DNA of 58,475 nt, taken from NCBI GenBank assembly GCA_021740585.1, contig JAIOZM010000015.1, positions 1 to 58,475 on the forward strand. Reading direction: 5' to 3'. The position numbers were made by a program, and so were the translations under genes. This DNA comes from Bacteroidales bacterium. Its GTDB lineage: Bacteria > Bacteroidota > Bacteroidia > Bacteroidales > GCA-2748055. Shown here piece after piece: positions 18,415 through 25,664 of the stretch. How positions within the stretch are numbered: the first letter of the stretch is position 1; each line of letters begins with the position of its first letter. The notes beneath the pieces were generated by a model. That model was not told where the DNA came from and did not search any database. It was given only the letters and a program-made list of their open reading frames with translations.

Positions 18415-18918
18415 TTAGAGCCCGAACATAATTTTAGCACCAGCTCTCAGATAATTTGCTCCACCAACTGTGAGTTTAATCTCCGGAGCAACAGACATTT
18501 TCTCTCCGGCAGGGACAATTAAACCCAGACCAAGATTTAAGCCCGCGTTAGATCCGGTTACTGAACCATCATAAACACCGCCTAGATCACCAAAATCATA
18601 ATCGTATTTAATTTTAAAGAAGGTCATGTTTAATCCTCCAATGGCGTATAAGCTTCCAATATTTTCAAGAAGGCTCAATTGATAGTTTACATCTAAATCC
18701 AAAGCCGACCAGGTAATAAAGTCTTTCTTAAAAAAGTAAGTAAATGAAGGAGCTGCGCTAAGGGTTTCGTTAAATTCGTATTTTCCATTGAGGCTGAGAC
18801 CTATATTATTAATGTTTGTACCATATGCAACACCGGCTCCGCCGCTCATTTGAGCATTTATTTCTGAAAAAGAGAATAGAATCATCACGATTAATAATGC
18901 ATTAATTAGTTTTTTCAT
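18415..18918 (-). CDS. Small outer-membrane beta-barrel protein
   Basis: A 167-residue protein with a signal peptide (residues 1-22, ending SEINA). A compact beta-barrel pattern follows: GAGVAYGTNINNIGLSLNGKYEFNETLSAAPSFTYFF, then alternating strands, ending with aromatic-containing IMFGL. It resembles the small 8-stranded OmpA/OmpX-like barrels of Bacteroidota (DUF6646/porin-family style). It lies 62 bp downstream of a LytTR regulator gene on the same strand and is a candidate target of the two-component system next door. Confidence 0.75.
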   Translation of the reverse strand: MKKLINALLIVMILFSFSEINAQMSGGAGVAYGTNINNIGLSLNGKYEFNETLSAAPSFTYFFKKDFITWSALDLDVNYQLSLLENIGSLYAIGGLNMTFFKIKYDYDFGDLGGVYDGSVTGSNAGLNLGLGLIVPAGEKMSVAPEIKLTVGGANYLRAGAKIMFGL

Positions 18919-18980
18919 TTTTTATTGTTTTTTTGTTGAGTTAATAGATTGTTTATTTTTTATCTGGGTTTTTAAAGTGA

Positions 18981-19313
18981 TTAAACACCATTTTTAATTC
19001 GTTCCAGTATTTCCTTTCGTCTTCGTATTGCAGTAGGAATTTTTTCTGCATTCATTAGTACCAAAGTGTATTCATTTGCCTTATCAACATAGTCAACATG
19101 ATCAAGATTTACTAAATACGATTGGTGTGGCCGGAAGAAATTGTTCCCTTTTAAAAGATTCTCGACAGCTTTAATCCCAATTGAGACAAGAATATCTTTC
19201 TCGTTTCTCATGTGGATTATCGAGGAGCTGTTGTTGCTTTTGCAATACAATATCTCATCGGGATCAACAAAATGAATGCTGTTTTTTGTGCTGAAGGGTA
19301 TGCGTTTTTTCAT
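18981..19313 (-). CDS. Stand-alone LytTR DNA-binding protein
   Basis: A 110-residue protein consisting almost only of a LytTR domain: IHFVDPDEILYCKSNNSSSIIHM, FFRPHQSYLVNLDHVDYVDKANEYTLVLMN, and a basic IPTAIRRRKEIL end. There is no receiver domain. It is similar to the C-terminal LytTR domain of the response regulator 85 bp upstream (shared FYRPHQS/FFRPHQS, LVNL.HV..., R.RRK), so it probably arose by partial duplication. A TACATTTG box at 19338-19331 is a possible promoter. It may act as a competitor or constitutive partner at the same operators. Confidence 0.88.
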   Translation of the reverse strand: MKKRIPFSTKNSIHFVDPDEILYCKSNNSSSIIHMRNEKDILVSIGIKAVENLLKGNNFFRPHQSYLVNLDHVDYVDKANEYTLVLMNAEKIPTAIRRRKEILERIKNGV

Positions 19314-19398
19314 AAGCCAATTCTGTAGCTCAAATGTAGAATTAGCTTCAGATCAATTTAAAGGCAGTTTGAATTCGCAGAGGTTTAAAATGAATACG

Positions 19399-20148
19399 CT
19401 ATAAATTTTCAAGAATCTGAATCAGGCCTTTTTTCCTTCTGGTGGATACCGGTATTTCTTTCCCGGAATCTAAAATTACAAATCCACCATCGGTTTTATC
19501 CAGTTTTTTCACATGGTTTAAATTAACCAGAAAGGATTGATGAGGCCTGTAAAATCCTGAATCGGTAAGAATTTCCTCGTAAAAGGCAATTCCTTTGGAA
19601 ACCATTATTTTTTCATCAGAAATGAGGTAAAAAGTGGTATAACTGTTATCGTTTTTGCAGAAAAGTATATCGGAGATATTAACTAAATGCATGGTGTTCA
19701 GAGTGCGAAGCATAATTTTTGTTAGTCCGCAATTTGAATTGAAGCTGGTCAGGAATTGATTGCTTTGCTCTGTGGTAGGCAGGTCTTTTTCGATTACATC
19801 CAGAGTGCTTTGGACAGCAAGTCGAAACTCGGTGACATTCACAGGTTTCAGGATATAATCGATAGCGTGAAATTTTATTGCTTTGAGGGCATATTTATCG
19901 TATGCGGTAATAAATATTACTTTAAAGGAATATTGCTTAAGTCTTTGTAAAATTTGAAATCCGGTACCATCCTTTAGTTCAATATCCAGTAAAACCAAAT
20001 CAGGATTTGTATTCCGGATGAGATCGTAGCCGCTATCGACAGAATCTGCCTCCCCAAGCAGCTCAACTTCTGAGAAATATTCTGCAAGTAACTTCTTGTT
20101 TGTTTCCCGAATATCAGGGTTGTCGTCGATTATTATTGCTTTAATCAT
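19399..20148 (-). CDS. LytTR family response regulator
   Basis: A 249-residue regulator. The N-terminal receiver (1-120) has the acidic pair in IIIDDNPDIRE and the phosphoacceptor Asp in DLVLLDIELKDGTG. It also has the conserved Thr and Lys (VIFITAYDKYALKAI, DYILKPVN). The C-terminal LytTR domain (about 145-249) contains ILFCKNDNSYTTFYL, FYRPHQSFLVNLNHV and ISTRRKK-type basic residues. Its start overlaps the end of the sensor kinase gene by 8 bp, so the two form a coupled two-component pair. Likely targets are nearby envelope genes. Confidence 0.94.
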   Translation of the reverse strand: MIKAIIIDDNPDIRETNKKLLAEYFSEVELLGEADSVDSGYDLIRNTNPDLVLLDIELKDGTGFQILQRLKQYSFKVIFITAYDKYALKAIKFHAIDYILKPVNVTEFRLAVQSTLDVIEKDLPTTEQSNQFLTSFNSNCGLTKIMLRTLNTMHLVNISDILFCKNDNSYTTFYLISDEKIMVSKGIAFYEEILTDSGFYRPHQSFLVNLNHVKKLDKTDGGFVILDSGKEIPVSTRRKKGLIQILENL

Positions 20149-22306
20149 TGTTTAAGATTGGAAGTTCAATAAAAACGCGCACTCCCTGTTTCGAAGGGTC
20201 AATATCTTTTAGGTTTTGGAATTCAAAGCTAAGTGATTTTTTAAATTTATGCTCAATTCCTTTTTTGCGTTGCATAAAAATATCCATAGCTTTCGACTTG
20301 TGATTTTTGTTTTTATTTATTGAAAGGCCTGAACCATTATCAATAAGCTCCACAGCAATATGATAAGGCTTTTCTTCAAACTTAATTGTCAACCTACCGG
20401 GATATTTTAGATTTTGTAATCCGTGTTTAATGGCGTTTTCCACAAAAGGCTGAATAATCATCGGGGGGATTTCAATAAAATCAGTTTCCATTTCAGGATC
20501 GATAATATATTCAACATCAAATGGTTTTTCTACTCTAAGTCTTTCCAGTTCTATATAATTTTTAAGCATGGAGATTTCATCATTCAGATTGATTTTTTCT
20601 TCAGAAGAAAATTCCAGTACTGAACGGATCATAGAGGCAAATTTACTGAGATAATCTGCAGCCAATCCAGACTCATTTTTATATAAGAAGCTTTGGATAG
20701 AACCCAGAACATTAAAGATGAAATGCGGATTCATTTGAGAGCGAAGCAATTGTTGTTTTAGTTCACTCTCTTTATAAATGGATTGTTTGCGACGGAAATA
20801 AAGCAAGATCAAAACCAAACCAATCAATAAAATCAGCAAACCAATAAACATCCATCCCGATCGAATGCGCTGATTTTTAATTTTATTTTCGGCGGTAAGC
20901 AAGTTAATTTGCTGTTCTTTTTTCTCGGTTTGATACCTGGTTTCCAGATTGGCCATTTCTTTGCGAACTTCAGTGTCTCTTAGCGTATTTTCTAAGTTCC
21001 GCAGTGAATCGTTCCAACGAAAAGCATCCTGAAAAAAGCTTAACTGAATATTTACTTCATACAGCAAACGGAAAGTCCTTAATTTTTCTTCCGCATAGTT
21101 AGATAAAGATTCATTTTGAAAATTTTTCTTTAGTAAAACCAAAGCCTCGACTGGTTTATTGAGGTGTTGCAAGAGCTCTGCTTTTGCGTTATTGTGACTA
21201 ATATGCTGAAAGGGATTATCAGTTAAAAAAGCCTCAGATTGATTTATCATTTCCAGCGCTTTTTTATAATCACCTAAATCTTTATAAATAAGTGCTTTAT
21301 TGTCATAGGCATTTTTCATTCCATTAAGAAAGGCAATCTCTTTGCTTATGCTTAAAACGGTATCATAATATTGAATTGCTTCTTGTATTTGGCCCTTATA
21401 CTTTGCTATCCCACCCATCTCAGTATAAAGGGTCGCCCTTTCAAGGAGAGGAGTGCAAACTTCACAATCTCTTATTTGATACGCTTTTAATATATATTTT
21501 TCCCAATTTTCAAAATTGCGTACCTGATGATATACGCTGGCCGTTTGTAGGTAATAAAAGCTCAAATTTGTTTTATCTGTGAGAGACTCTTTGATTTTTA
21601 GGGCTTCGAGATGAATGGGTATTCCGGTTTTAAAATCGCCTTCATCTATATAATTTCCAGCAAGGTTTAAATAAGCCCCGGCAATACGGTTGCTGTCGTT
21701 TAGAATTTTTGCAGCTCTTATTGATTCCTGATACATGCTGGTAGACAAATCTTTTTCACCTGCATCCCAATATTCGCCAGCCAAATCATTGGAAATGGTG
21801 GCAACTGCAGCATAATTTTGAATTTTATTCGCCAGCTTCAAGGCTCTCAAAAAATATTCGCAAGCCTTTTCTCTGTTTGCCTCACGGGTGAGTAATAGAC
21901 CATATCTATAATACAATCGGGTTAATCCCAAACTATCTGTTGCCGCCGGGAGTAATTGAGCAACTTTATCAATATATCTCTGATTTTCTGCCTGATTTTG
22001 GAAGGGCATCAAATAGCGCCATTCAAGATGAAATGAAACCGCATTTGTATATTGCTCCAGTTCCTCTGCGATTTGACAAAGTCTTAAATATAGTTCAGCC
22101 CTATAAACAGAATCGCCTGAGGCCAGATCGCTGGATAACTCCTTTTTATAAAAGTCATATGCCGCAACATAATTTTGATGAGGATAAAGAGAATCTCCTG
22201 GATTTAGTGAAGTAAAATTGTTTGCCGCTTGCCCATTTATCCCGACAGTAAGAAGTGAAAAAAACACAAGAAGGGAAAGGAAGAGAGAAGAAAATTTCAT
22301 AAGCAT
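20141..22306 (-). CDS. TPR-containing LytS-type sensor histidine kinase
   Basis: A 721-residue kinase. It has a signal peptide (ending TVGINGQA), a periplasmic array of tetratricopeptide repeats (about 120-440), a coiled coil (about 440-480) and one membrane helix (about 485-504). The His_kinase domain has His528 in QMNPHFIFNVLGSIQSFLYKN, and a C-terminal ATPase carries FVENAIKHG and DNGSGL. This architecture is typical of Bacteroidota LytS-like sensors. Its gene overlaps the LytTR regulator by 8 bp. The stimulus is unknown; the TPR array suggests a protein or peptide signal in the periplasm. Confidence 0.93.
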   Translation of the reverse strand: MLMKFSSLFLSLLVFFSLLTVGINGQAANNFTSLNPGDSLYPHQNYVAAYDFYKKELSSDLASGDSVYRAELYLRLCQIAEELEQYTNAVSFHLEWRYLMPFQNQAENQRYIDKVAQLLPAATDSLGLTRLYYRYGLLLTREANREKACEYFLRALKLANKIQNYAAVATISNDLAGEYWDAGEKDLSTSMYQESIRAAKILNDSNRIAGAYLNLAGNYIDEGDFKTGIPIHLEALKIKESLTDKTNLSFYYLQTASVYHQVRNFENWEKYILKAYQIRDCEVCTPLLERATLYTEMGGIAKYKGQIQEAIQYYDTVLSISKEIAFLNGMKNAYDNKALIYKDLGDYKKALEMINQSEAFLTDNPFQHISHNNAKAELLQHLNKPVEALVLLKKNFQNESLSNYAEEKLRTFRLLYEVNIQLSFFQDAFRWNDSLRNLENTLRDTEVRKEMANLETRYQTEKKEQQINLLTAENKIKNQRIRSGWMFIGLLILLIGLVLILLYFRRKQSIYKESELKQQLLRSQMNPHFIFNVLGSIQSFLYKNESGLAADYLSKFASMIRSVLEFSSEEKINLNDEISMLKNYIELERLRVEKPFDVEYIIDPEMETDFIEIPPMIIQPFVENAIKHGLQNLKYPGRLTIKFEEKPYHIAVELIDNGSGLSINKNKNHKSKAMDIFMQRKKGIEHKFKKSLSFEFQNLKDIDPSKQGVRVFIELPILNND

Positions 22307-22567
22307 TACTCTAAGAGAAAGTCGTTTAAATTAATTAAACTTTTGATTGTTCAACATAGGAGGAAATCAATTTTCTAAACCGACCTCATCTGATTTTGCT
22401 TTTAATTGTGTAAAGATAAACTTTTGAGAACGGTTAACAGATTTTTAACAAGTCGTTTTTTAAAAAAAGAGAAGAACTTTATTTTAAATACACTTATTCA
22501 CAGAAATCCATCACCTTACTGCAATAATTCTTATTCAATACCTCATCTTTTTTTCTATTTTTACTTT

Positions 22568-23482
22568 ATGAAGAGAATGGTATTGATTCTATTGATTTTT
22601 TCAGGTTTTCAATCTGGTTTTTCACAGGAATATGTCTGGTGGAATAGTAAACACAATTGGGACGGTGTTACATCGTGGAAGGATTATATCAATTATTCCG
22701 CTGATTATATGGGTCCGAATGCCCTGCCCGTCCCGGAAATTAATAAGGGTGTTTTTTCAGATGAGTTTGAACTTGAAGGGGGTGGATTTTTTCATTATTC
22801 GAAGGGTGACAAAACCGGAAACTCATTTTTTGTTCTCAATCTTCCTGTGGCGCCGGGAATAGCCGGTATAAAAATAAATTATGTTCCTTTCGAGGCATAT
22901 TCGACCGATACCATTACGCGCGATCTCAGAAAGGCAAGGAAATACGAGCCTGAGGGACACAGCTTTGGTGATTTTTATATTACTACTTACATTCAGGTAA
23001 TTAAAGACAAACCAAACTTTCCGGATGTTTTAGTAAGTTTAAATTTGAAAACAGCTTCCGGTACCAATCTGGAAAACGCACGACATAGCGATTCTCCGGG
23101 ATATTATTTTGATTTATCCTTAGGGAAAAGCTTTGATTTGGAAAAAGGGAAAATTAAGTCTTTGCGACCCTATTTTATGGGAGGCTTTTATTCATATCAA
23201 ACCTATTGGACCGATCATTCCCAGAATGATGCTGTTTTATTCGGCGGCGGAGTGGAAATAGAGTTGAATAAAACGAAATTTAATACGGGAATTGGGGGGT
23301 ATTATGGATATTTCAATATGGGAGACCGACCTGTAGTGTATCGTTTTGAAATCAAGTCGAACCGCGATGAAGCTTTAAATTATAAAATACTGTTTCAAAA
23401 GGGAATCCATGATTTTGGATTTACGAGTGTGGGATTTTCTGCCGTTTATAGATTTAATCGGCCTGAGTGGTTGGCTGAATAG
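22568..23482 (+). CDS. Outer-membrane protein of unknown function
   Basis: I choose the ATG at 22568 because it gives a clean signal peptide (MKRMVLILLIFSGFQSGFS). The frame extends to 22406 but adds a non-signal-like 54-residue leader. The mature 285-residue protein has a beta-sandwich-like first half (VWWNSKHNWDGVTSWKDYIN...) and a second half with barrel-like strands (SLRPYFMGGFYSYQTYWTD, FGGGVEIELNKTKFNTGIGGYYGYF, FGFTSVGFSAVYRFNRP). No family is recognised. It is divergent from the LytS-type kinase gene, with a 261-bp gap, so it might be under that system. Confidence 0.7.
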   Translation: MKRMVLILLIFSGFQSGFSQEYVWWNSKHNWDGVTSWKDYINYSADYMGPNALPVPEINKGVFSDEFELEGGGFFHYSKGDKTGNSFFVLNLPVAPGIAGIKINYVPFEAYSTDTITRDLRKARKYEPEGHSFGDFYITTYIQVIKDKPNFPDVLVSLNLKTASGTNLENARHSDSPGYYFDLSLGKSFDLEKGKIKSLRPYFMGGFYSYQTYWTDHSQNDAVLFGGGVEIELNKTKFNTGIGGYYGYFNMGDRPVVYRFEIKSNRDEALNYKILFQKGIHDFGFTSVGFSAVYRFNRPEWLAE

Positions 23483-23617
23483 GGGGCTATATTGTCCGAA
23501 ATAAAATTCGAACCCTACATTTACGGAATACCAAGGATGGGACCGTGGCTAATCCAATGCAACTACTCTGTGGTTGAAAGGAATTTTCAATATCCAAAAG
23601 ACTATAATTAAGCGTTT

Positions 23618-23663
23618 CACCACCAAACCACCAAACCATCAAACCACCACATCACTACATCAT
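23618..23663. repeat. Degenerate ACCACAAACC minisatellite
   Basis: The plus strand reads as tandem caccaaacca / accaccacatcac units of about 8-14 bp. It is a diverged relative of the GTGGT arrays at 16106-16360 and abuts the 3' end of the pseudogene at 23660-23866. Confidence 0.55.
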
Positions 23664-23866
23664 CTAAGGTTCTCCTCAAACATCGTATAAATCTGCTTAT
23701 ACTCATCCAACCACCTGTTCCAATGCTTGAATCCGTATGCTTCTATAGGATAAGAAGCTAACTCCCAATTAACTCTTTCAGGATTTCATTCAAAATAAAC
23801 TTCCTCACTATTAAGGCTCCACGGCACAATTTCAGATTCAGTTCCCATCGAGATATCATTATTCAT
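23660..23866 (-). pseudogene. Short gene remnant with internal TGA stop
   Basis: A 69-codon frame runs from the ATG at 23866 to the TGA at 23660 and is interrupted by one in-frame TGA at 23788-23786. The two halves read naturally as one peptide (MNNDISMGTESEIVPWSLN...VYFE, stop, NPERVNWELASYPIEAYG...YKQIYTMFEENLR). The second half looks like the C-terminal tail of a larger protein, but I do not recognise the family. Decay by point mutation or deletion is the simplest reading. It lies between the outer-membrane gene and the PfkB gene. Confidence 0.45.
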
Positions 23867-23930
23867 AATTTATTAAGGAAAATTGATACTGTATGCTCCT
23901 GGAGAACAGGATGGGAAATACAGCTGAAGC

Positions 23931-24911
23931 TTATTCCGAAATTATTTTATTTACTTTTTCATGTATTCTTGTCCAGGCCGAATCACCTAATTTAGGTCCG
24001 ACAACCTGAATAACTTCAGACGAGAGTAATGTTCCAAGTCTACCGCATTTTTCAAGGCTTAAATTTTTAGATAATCCATATAAGAAACCTGCTGCATAGA
24101 TGTCGCCTGCTCCGGTTGTATCCACACTGTTTACAACAATGGCCGGAACATGAACCTCTTCTTCGCCTCTTTTTATAAGAGAACCTTTTGCCCCTATTTT
24201 TACAATAGCAATTTCAACTTTTTCAGCAATTGCCTTAACTGCATTTTCAGGTTCTTTACCGGTTAGGACTTTTGATTCCTCTTCATTGGCAAAAACGATG
24301 TCGGCACAAGTTTTTATTTCATCACAAAGCTGATCTTTATATTGTTCAACAATATTATAGCTGGCTAAATCGAGAGCTGTTTTGAGACCCATTTTTCTGG
24401 CTAATCTCAAAGATTTAGAAAAAAGTTCAAAATTATTAACCAGATAGCCCTCTATATAAAACAGATCGTAATTGCTAAAAATATCAGATGAAATGTCTTC
24501 AGCAGAAAGTTCTACGGCAGCGCCGAGGTAGGTTGCCATAGTGCGTTCAGAATCCGGACTGATCATTCCGATAACCCTGCCTGTATCGGTCATAGACTGG
24601 TAAAGAACCGTATTAATACCACTTTTCTTCATATCTTTTTTGAAGATTCTTCCCAGATCGTCTTTTCCTATTTTGCCAATATATCCTGTTTCAAGTCCAA
24701 GCCGGGCAAGCCCATGAATGGTATTAGCTGCAGAACCTCCGGAGGCTTTGGATTTTTCCAGTCCTGAAGTATGCATATTTATCAGATTGGACAATTCCAG
24801 ATCGACCAGAGTCATGCTTCCACGAGGGAGATTAAAGCTTTTTAATAAGTCATCACTTTTCAAACGAGCCAGTATATCGACCAGGGCATTGCCCATTCCA
24901 AGAATTTTCAT
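23931..24911 (-). CDS. PfkB-family carbohydrate/adenosine kinase
   Basis: A 326-residue kinase. The N-terminus has the ribokinase sheet (ILGMGNALVDILARL), then the first PfkB signature (GGSAANTIHGLARLGLETGYIGKIGKDDLGRIF), a substrate lid, and the second signature DTTGAGDIYAAGFLYG at about 262-277 with the catalytic Asp in GAGD. The NALVD and SGLEKSKASGGSAANT pattern is close to the adenosine kinase-like branch, so adenosine or another nucleoside/sugar is the likely substrate. It is monocistronic, directly upstream of the tRNA-Asn and divergent from it. Products would be phosphorylated in the cytoplasm. Confidence 0.9.
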   Translation of the reverse strand: MKILGMGNALVDILARLKSDDLLKSFNLPRGSMTLVDLELSNLINMHTSGLEKSKASGGSAANTIHGLARLGLETGYIGKIGKDDLGRIFKKDMKKSGINTVLYQSMTDTGRVIGMISPDSERTMATYLGAAVELSAEDISSDIFSNYDLFYIEGYLVNNFELFSKSLRLARKMGLKTALDLASYNIVEQYKDQLCDEIKTCADIVFANEEESKVLTGKEPENAVKAIAEKVEIAIVKIGAKGSLIKRGEEEVHVPAIVVNSVDTTGAGDIYAAGFLYGLSKNLSLEKCGRLGTLLSSEVIQVVGPKLGDSAWTRIHEKVNKIISE

Positions 24912-24936
24912 AATTGATACATCTATAATTATGCTG

Positions 24937-24966
24937 CGAAAATAATGGTTTTAATGGGTTTGTCAA
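24937..24966 (-). promoter_or_regulatory. Possible promoter of the PfkB gene
   Basis: On the minus strand, TTG at 24966-24964 is followed after 19 bp by TATTTTCG (24944-24937), one mismatch from TAnnTTTG. It would start transcription about 20 bp before the ATG at 24911. Confidence 0.35.
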
Positions 24967-25017
24967 TGAAATAATTACATAAGAGTTCAAAAATTATAAA
25001 TATTTATATCAAATATG

Positions 25018-25048
25018 TTGTGTATTTCCTGAAAAGCTATTAGTTTTG
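25018..25048 (+). promoter_or_regulatory. Promoter of tRNA-Asn
   Basis: TTG at 25018-25020 is followed after 20 bp by TAGTTTTG at 25041-25048, an exact fit to the Bacteroidota TTG-N19-21-TAnnTTTG form. The tRNA begins 28 bp downstream. Confidence 0.6.
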
Positions 25049-25076
25049 CGGAGCTTTTTAAAAAGTAATAAAATTT

Positions 25077-25150
25077 TCCTCAGTAGCTCAGTTGGTTAGA
25101 GCGCCGGACTGTTAATCCGTAGGTCGAAGGTTCGAGTCCTTCCTGGGGAG
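25077..25150 (+). tRNA. tRNA-Asn (anticodon GTT)
   Basis: The cloverleaf is complete. The acceptor stem tcctcag (25077-25083) pairs with ctgggga (25143-25149) and the discriminator is G. The D-arm is gctcagttggttagagc, the anticodon loop is ctgttaa with GTT at 25110-25113 region, and the T-arm contains the GGTTCGAGTCC pattern. The terminal CCA is not encoded. The 3' half matches a 16-bp repeat at 57535-57550 and a scrambled copy at 57597-57668, so this gene appears to be the integration site of the downstream island. Confidence 0.97.
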
Positions 25151-25152
25151 CA
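25137..25152 (+). repeat. Putative attL core (tRNA-Asn 3' end)
   Basis: The 16-bp string tccttcctggggagca at the 3' end of tRNA-Asn recurs exactly at 57535-57550, 32.4 kb away, in the same orientation. It covers the end of the T-arm and the 3' acceptor strand, the segment tyrosine recombinases commonly use as a crossover core. Confidence 0.6.
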
Positions 25153-25172
25153 ATTTAGATATCTTATTTTAC

Positions 25173-25214
25173 ATGGTTGCTCAGAATCAATGATTTGGAG
25201 CAACCATTTTTGTT
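25173..25214 (+). terminator. Intrinsic terminator of tRNA-Asn
   Basis: The 10-bp stem atggttgctc (25173-25182) pairs with gagcaaccat (25198-25207) across a 15-nt loop and is followed by a T-rich tail (ttttgttt). It lies 22 bp after the tRNA. Confidence 0.85.
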
Positions 25215-25373
25215 TCCCCCTCTCTTATATTACGTCAATTCTCCTAAGTTATGTGGAAAAATCGACACCTGTTATTTTGGTATCAACTACATTCTATTGC
25301 ATTGATATGCAATCGTATACCATAGTTTCCCAAGCAAATTATAGTTATTTTTGAGATACCAAAAATTATTTAT

Positions 25374-25569
25374 ATGAGTACATTTAATTACAATTTCATC
25401 TTGAGAAAAGATAAAGTCAGAAAAAGTGGGTTGTGTCCTATTTATGTGCATTACTTCAAATCATGAAAGGAGTGAGTGGTCGACTAAAATTGCTGTTGAT
25501 GAACCAATGATACAGCCATCTTGCATTTTCAGAATTAAAACCACTATAAAATTGGGCTGGTATAAGTGA
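25374..25569 (+). pseudogene. Decayed tyrosine recombinase (integrase) N-terminal fragment
   Basis: From the ATG at 25374 the frame reads MSTFNYN then FILRKDKVRKSGLCPIYVH. This is the opening of the Bacteroidota phage-integrase Arm DNA-binding domain (typically LRKDKvrkdGlcPIylR). The frame stops at a TGA near 25462. A +1 shift continues with SNHERSEWSTKIAVDE, which matches the next strand of the same domain (R.WSTgi.vd), and ends at 25569. The SAM-like and catalytic domains are gone. The position, 224 bp after the tRNA-Asn that carries the att core, is where an island integrase is expected. Confidence 0.7.
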
Positions 25570-25664
25570 ATGAACAAAATGAAAATATATGTTTTAAGAA
25601 AAAAATGAAAACATTTGCTTAAAATAGTTGATATTAGACGATGCCAAAGCATTTAATTTTAATA

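Noticed and set aside
18324-18440. 39-codon N-terminal extension of the small lipoprotein
   Set aside because: The internal ATG at 18323 gives a proper lipoprotein signal, and the extension overlaps the neighbouring gene.
23660-23866. Internal TGA read as selenocysteine or recoded codon
   Set aside because: No SECIS-like element is evident after the TGA, all other genes use TGA as stop, and the piece is a short remnant.
25461-25652. 63-codon minus-strand frame next to tRNA-Asn
   Set aside because: It is antisense to the integrase fragment and has no recognisable pattern.
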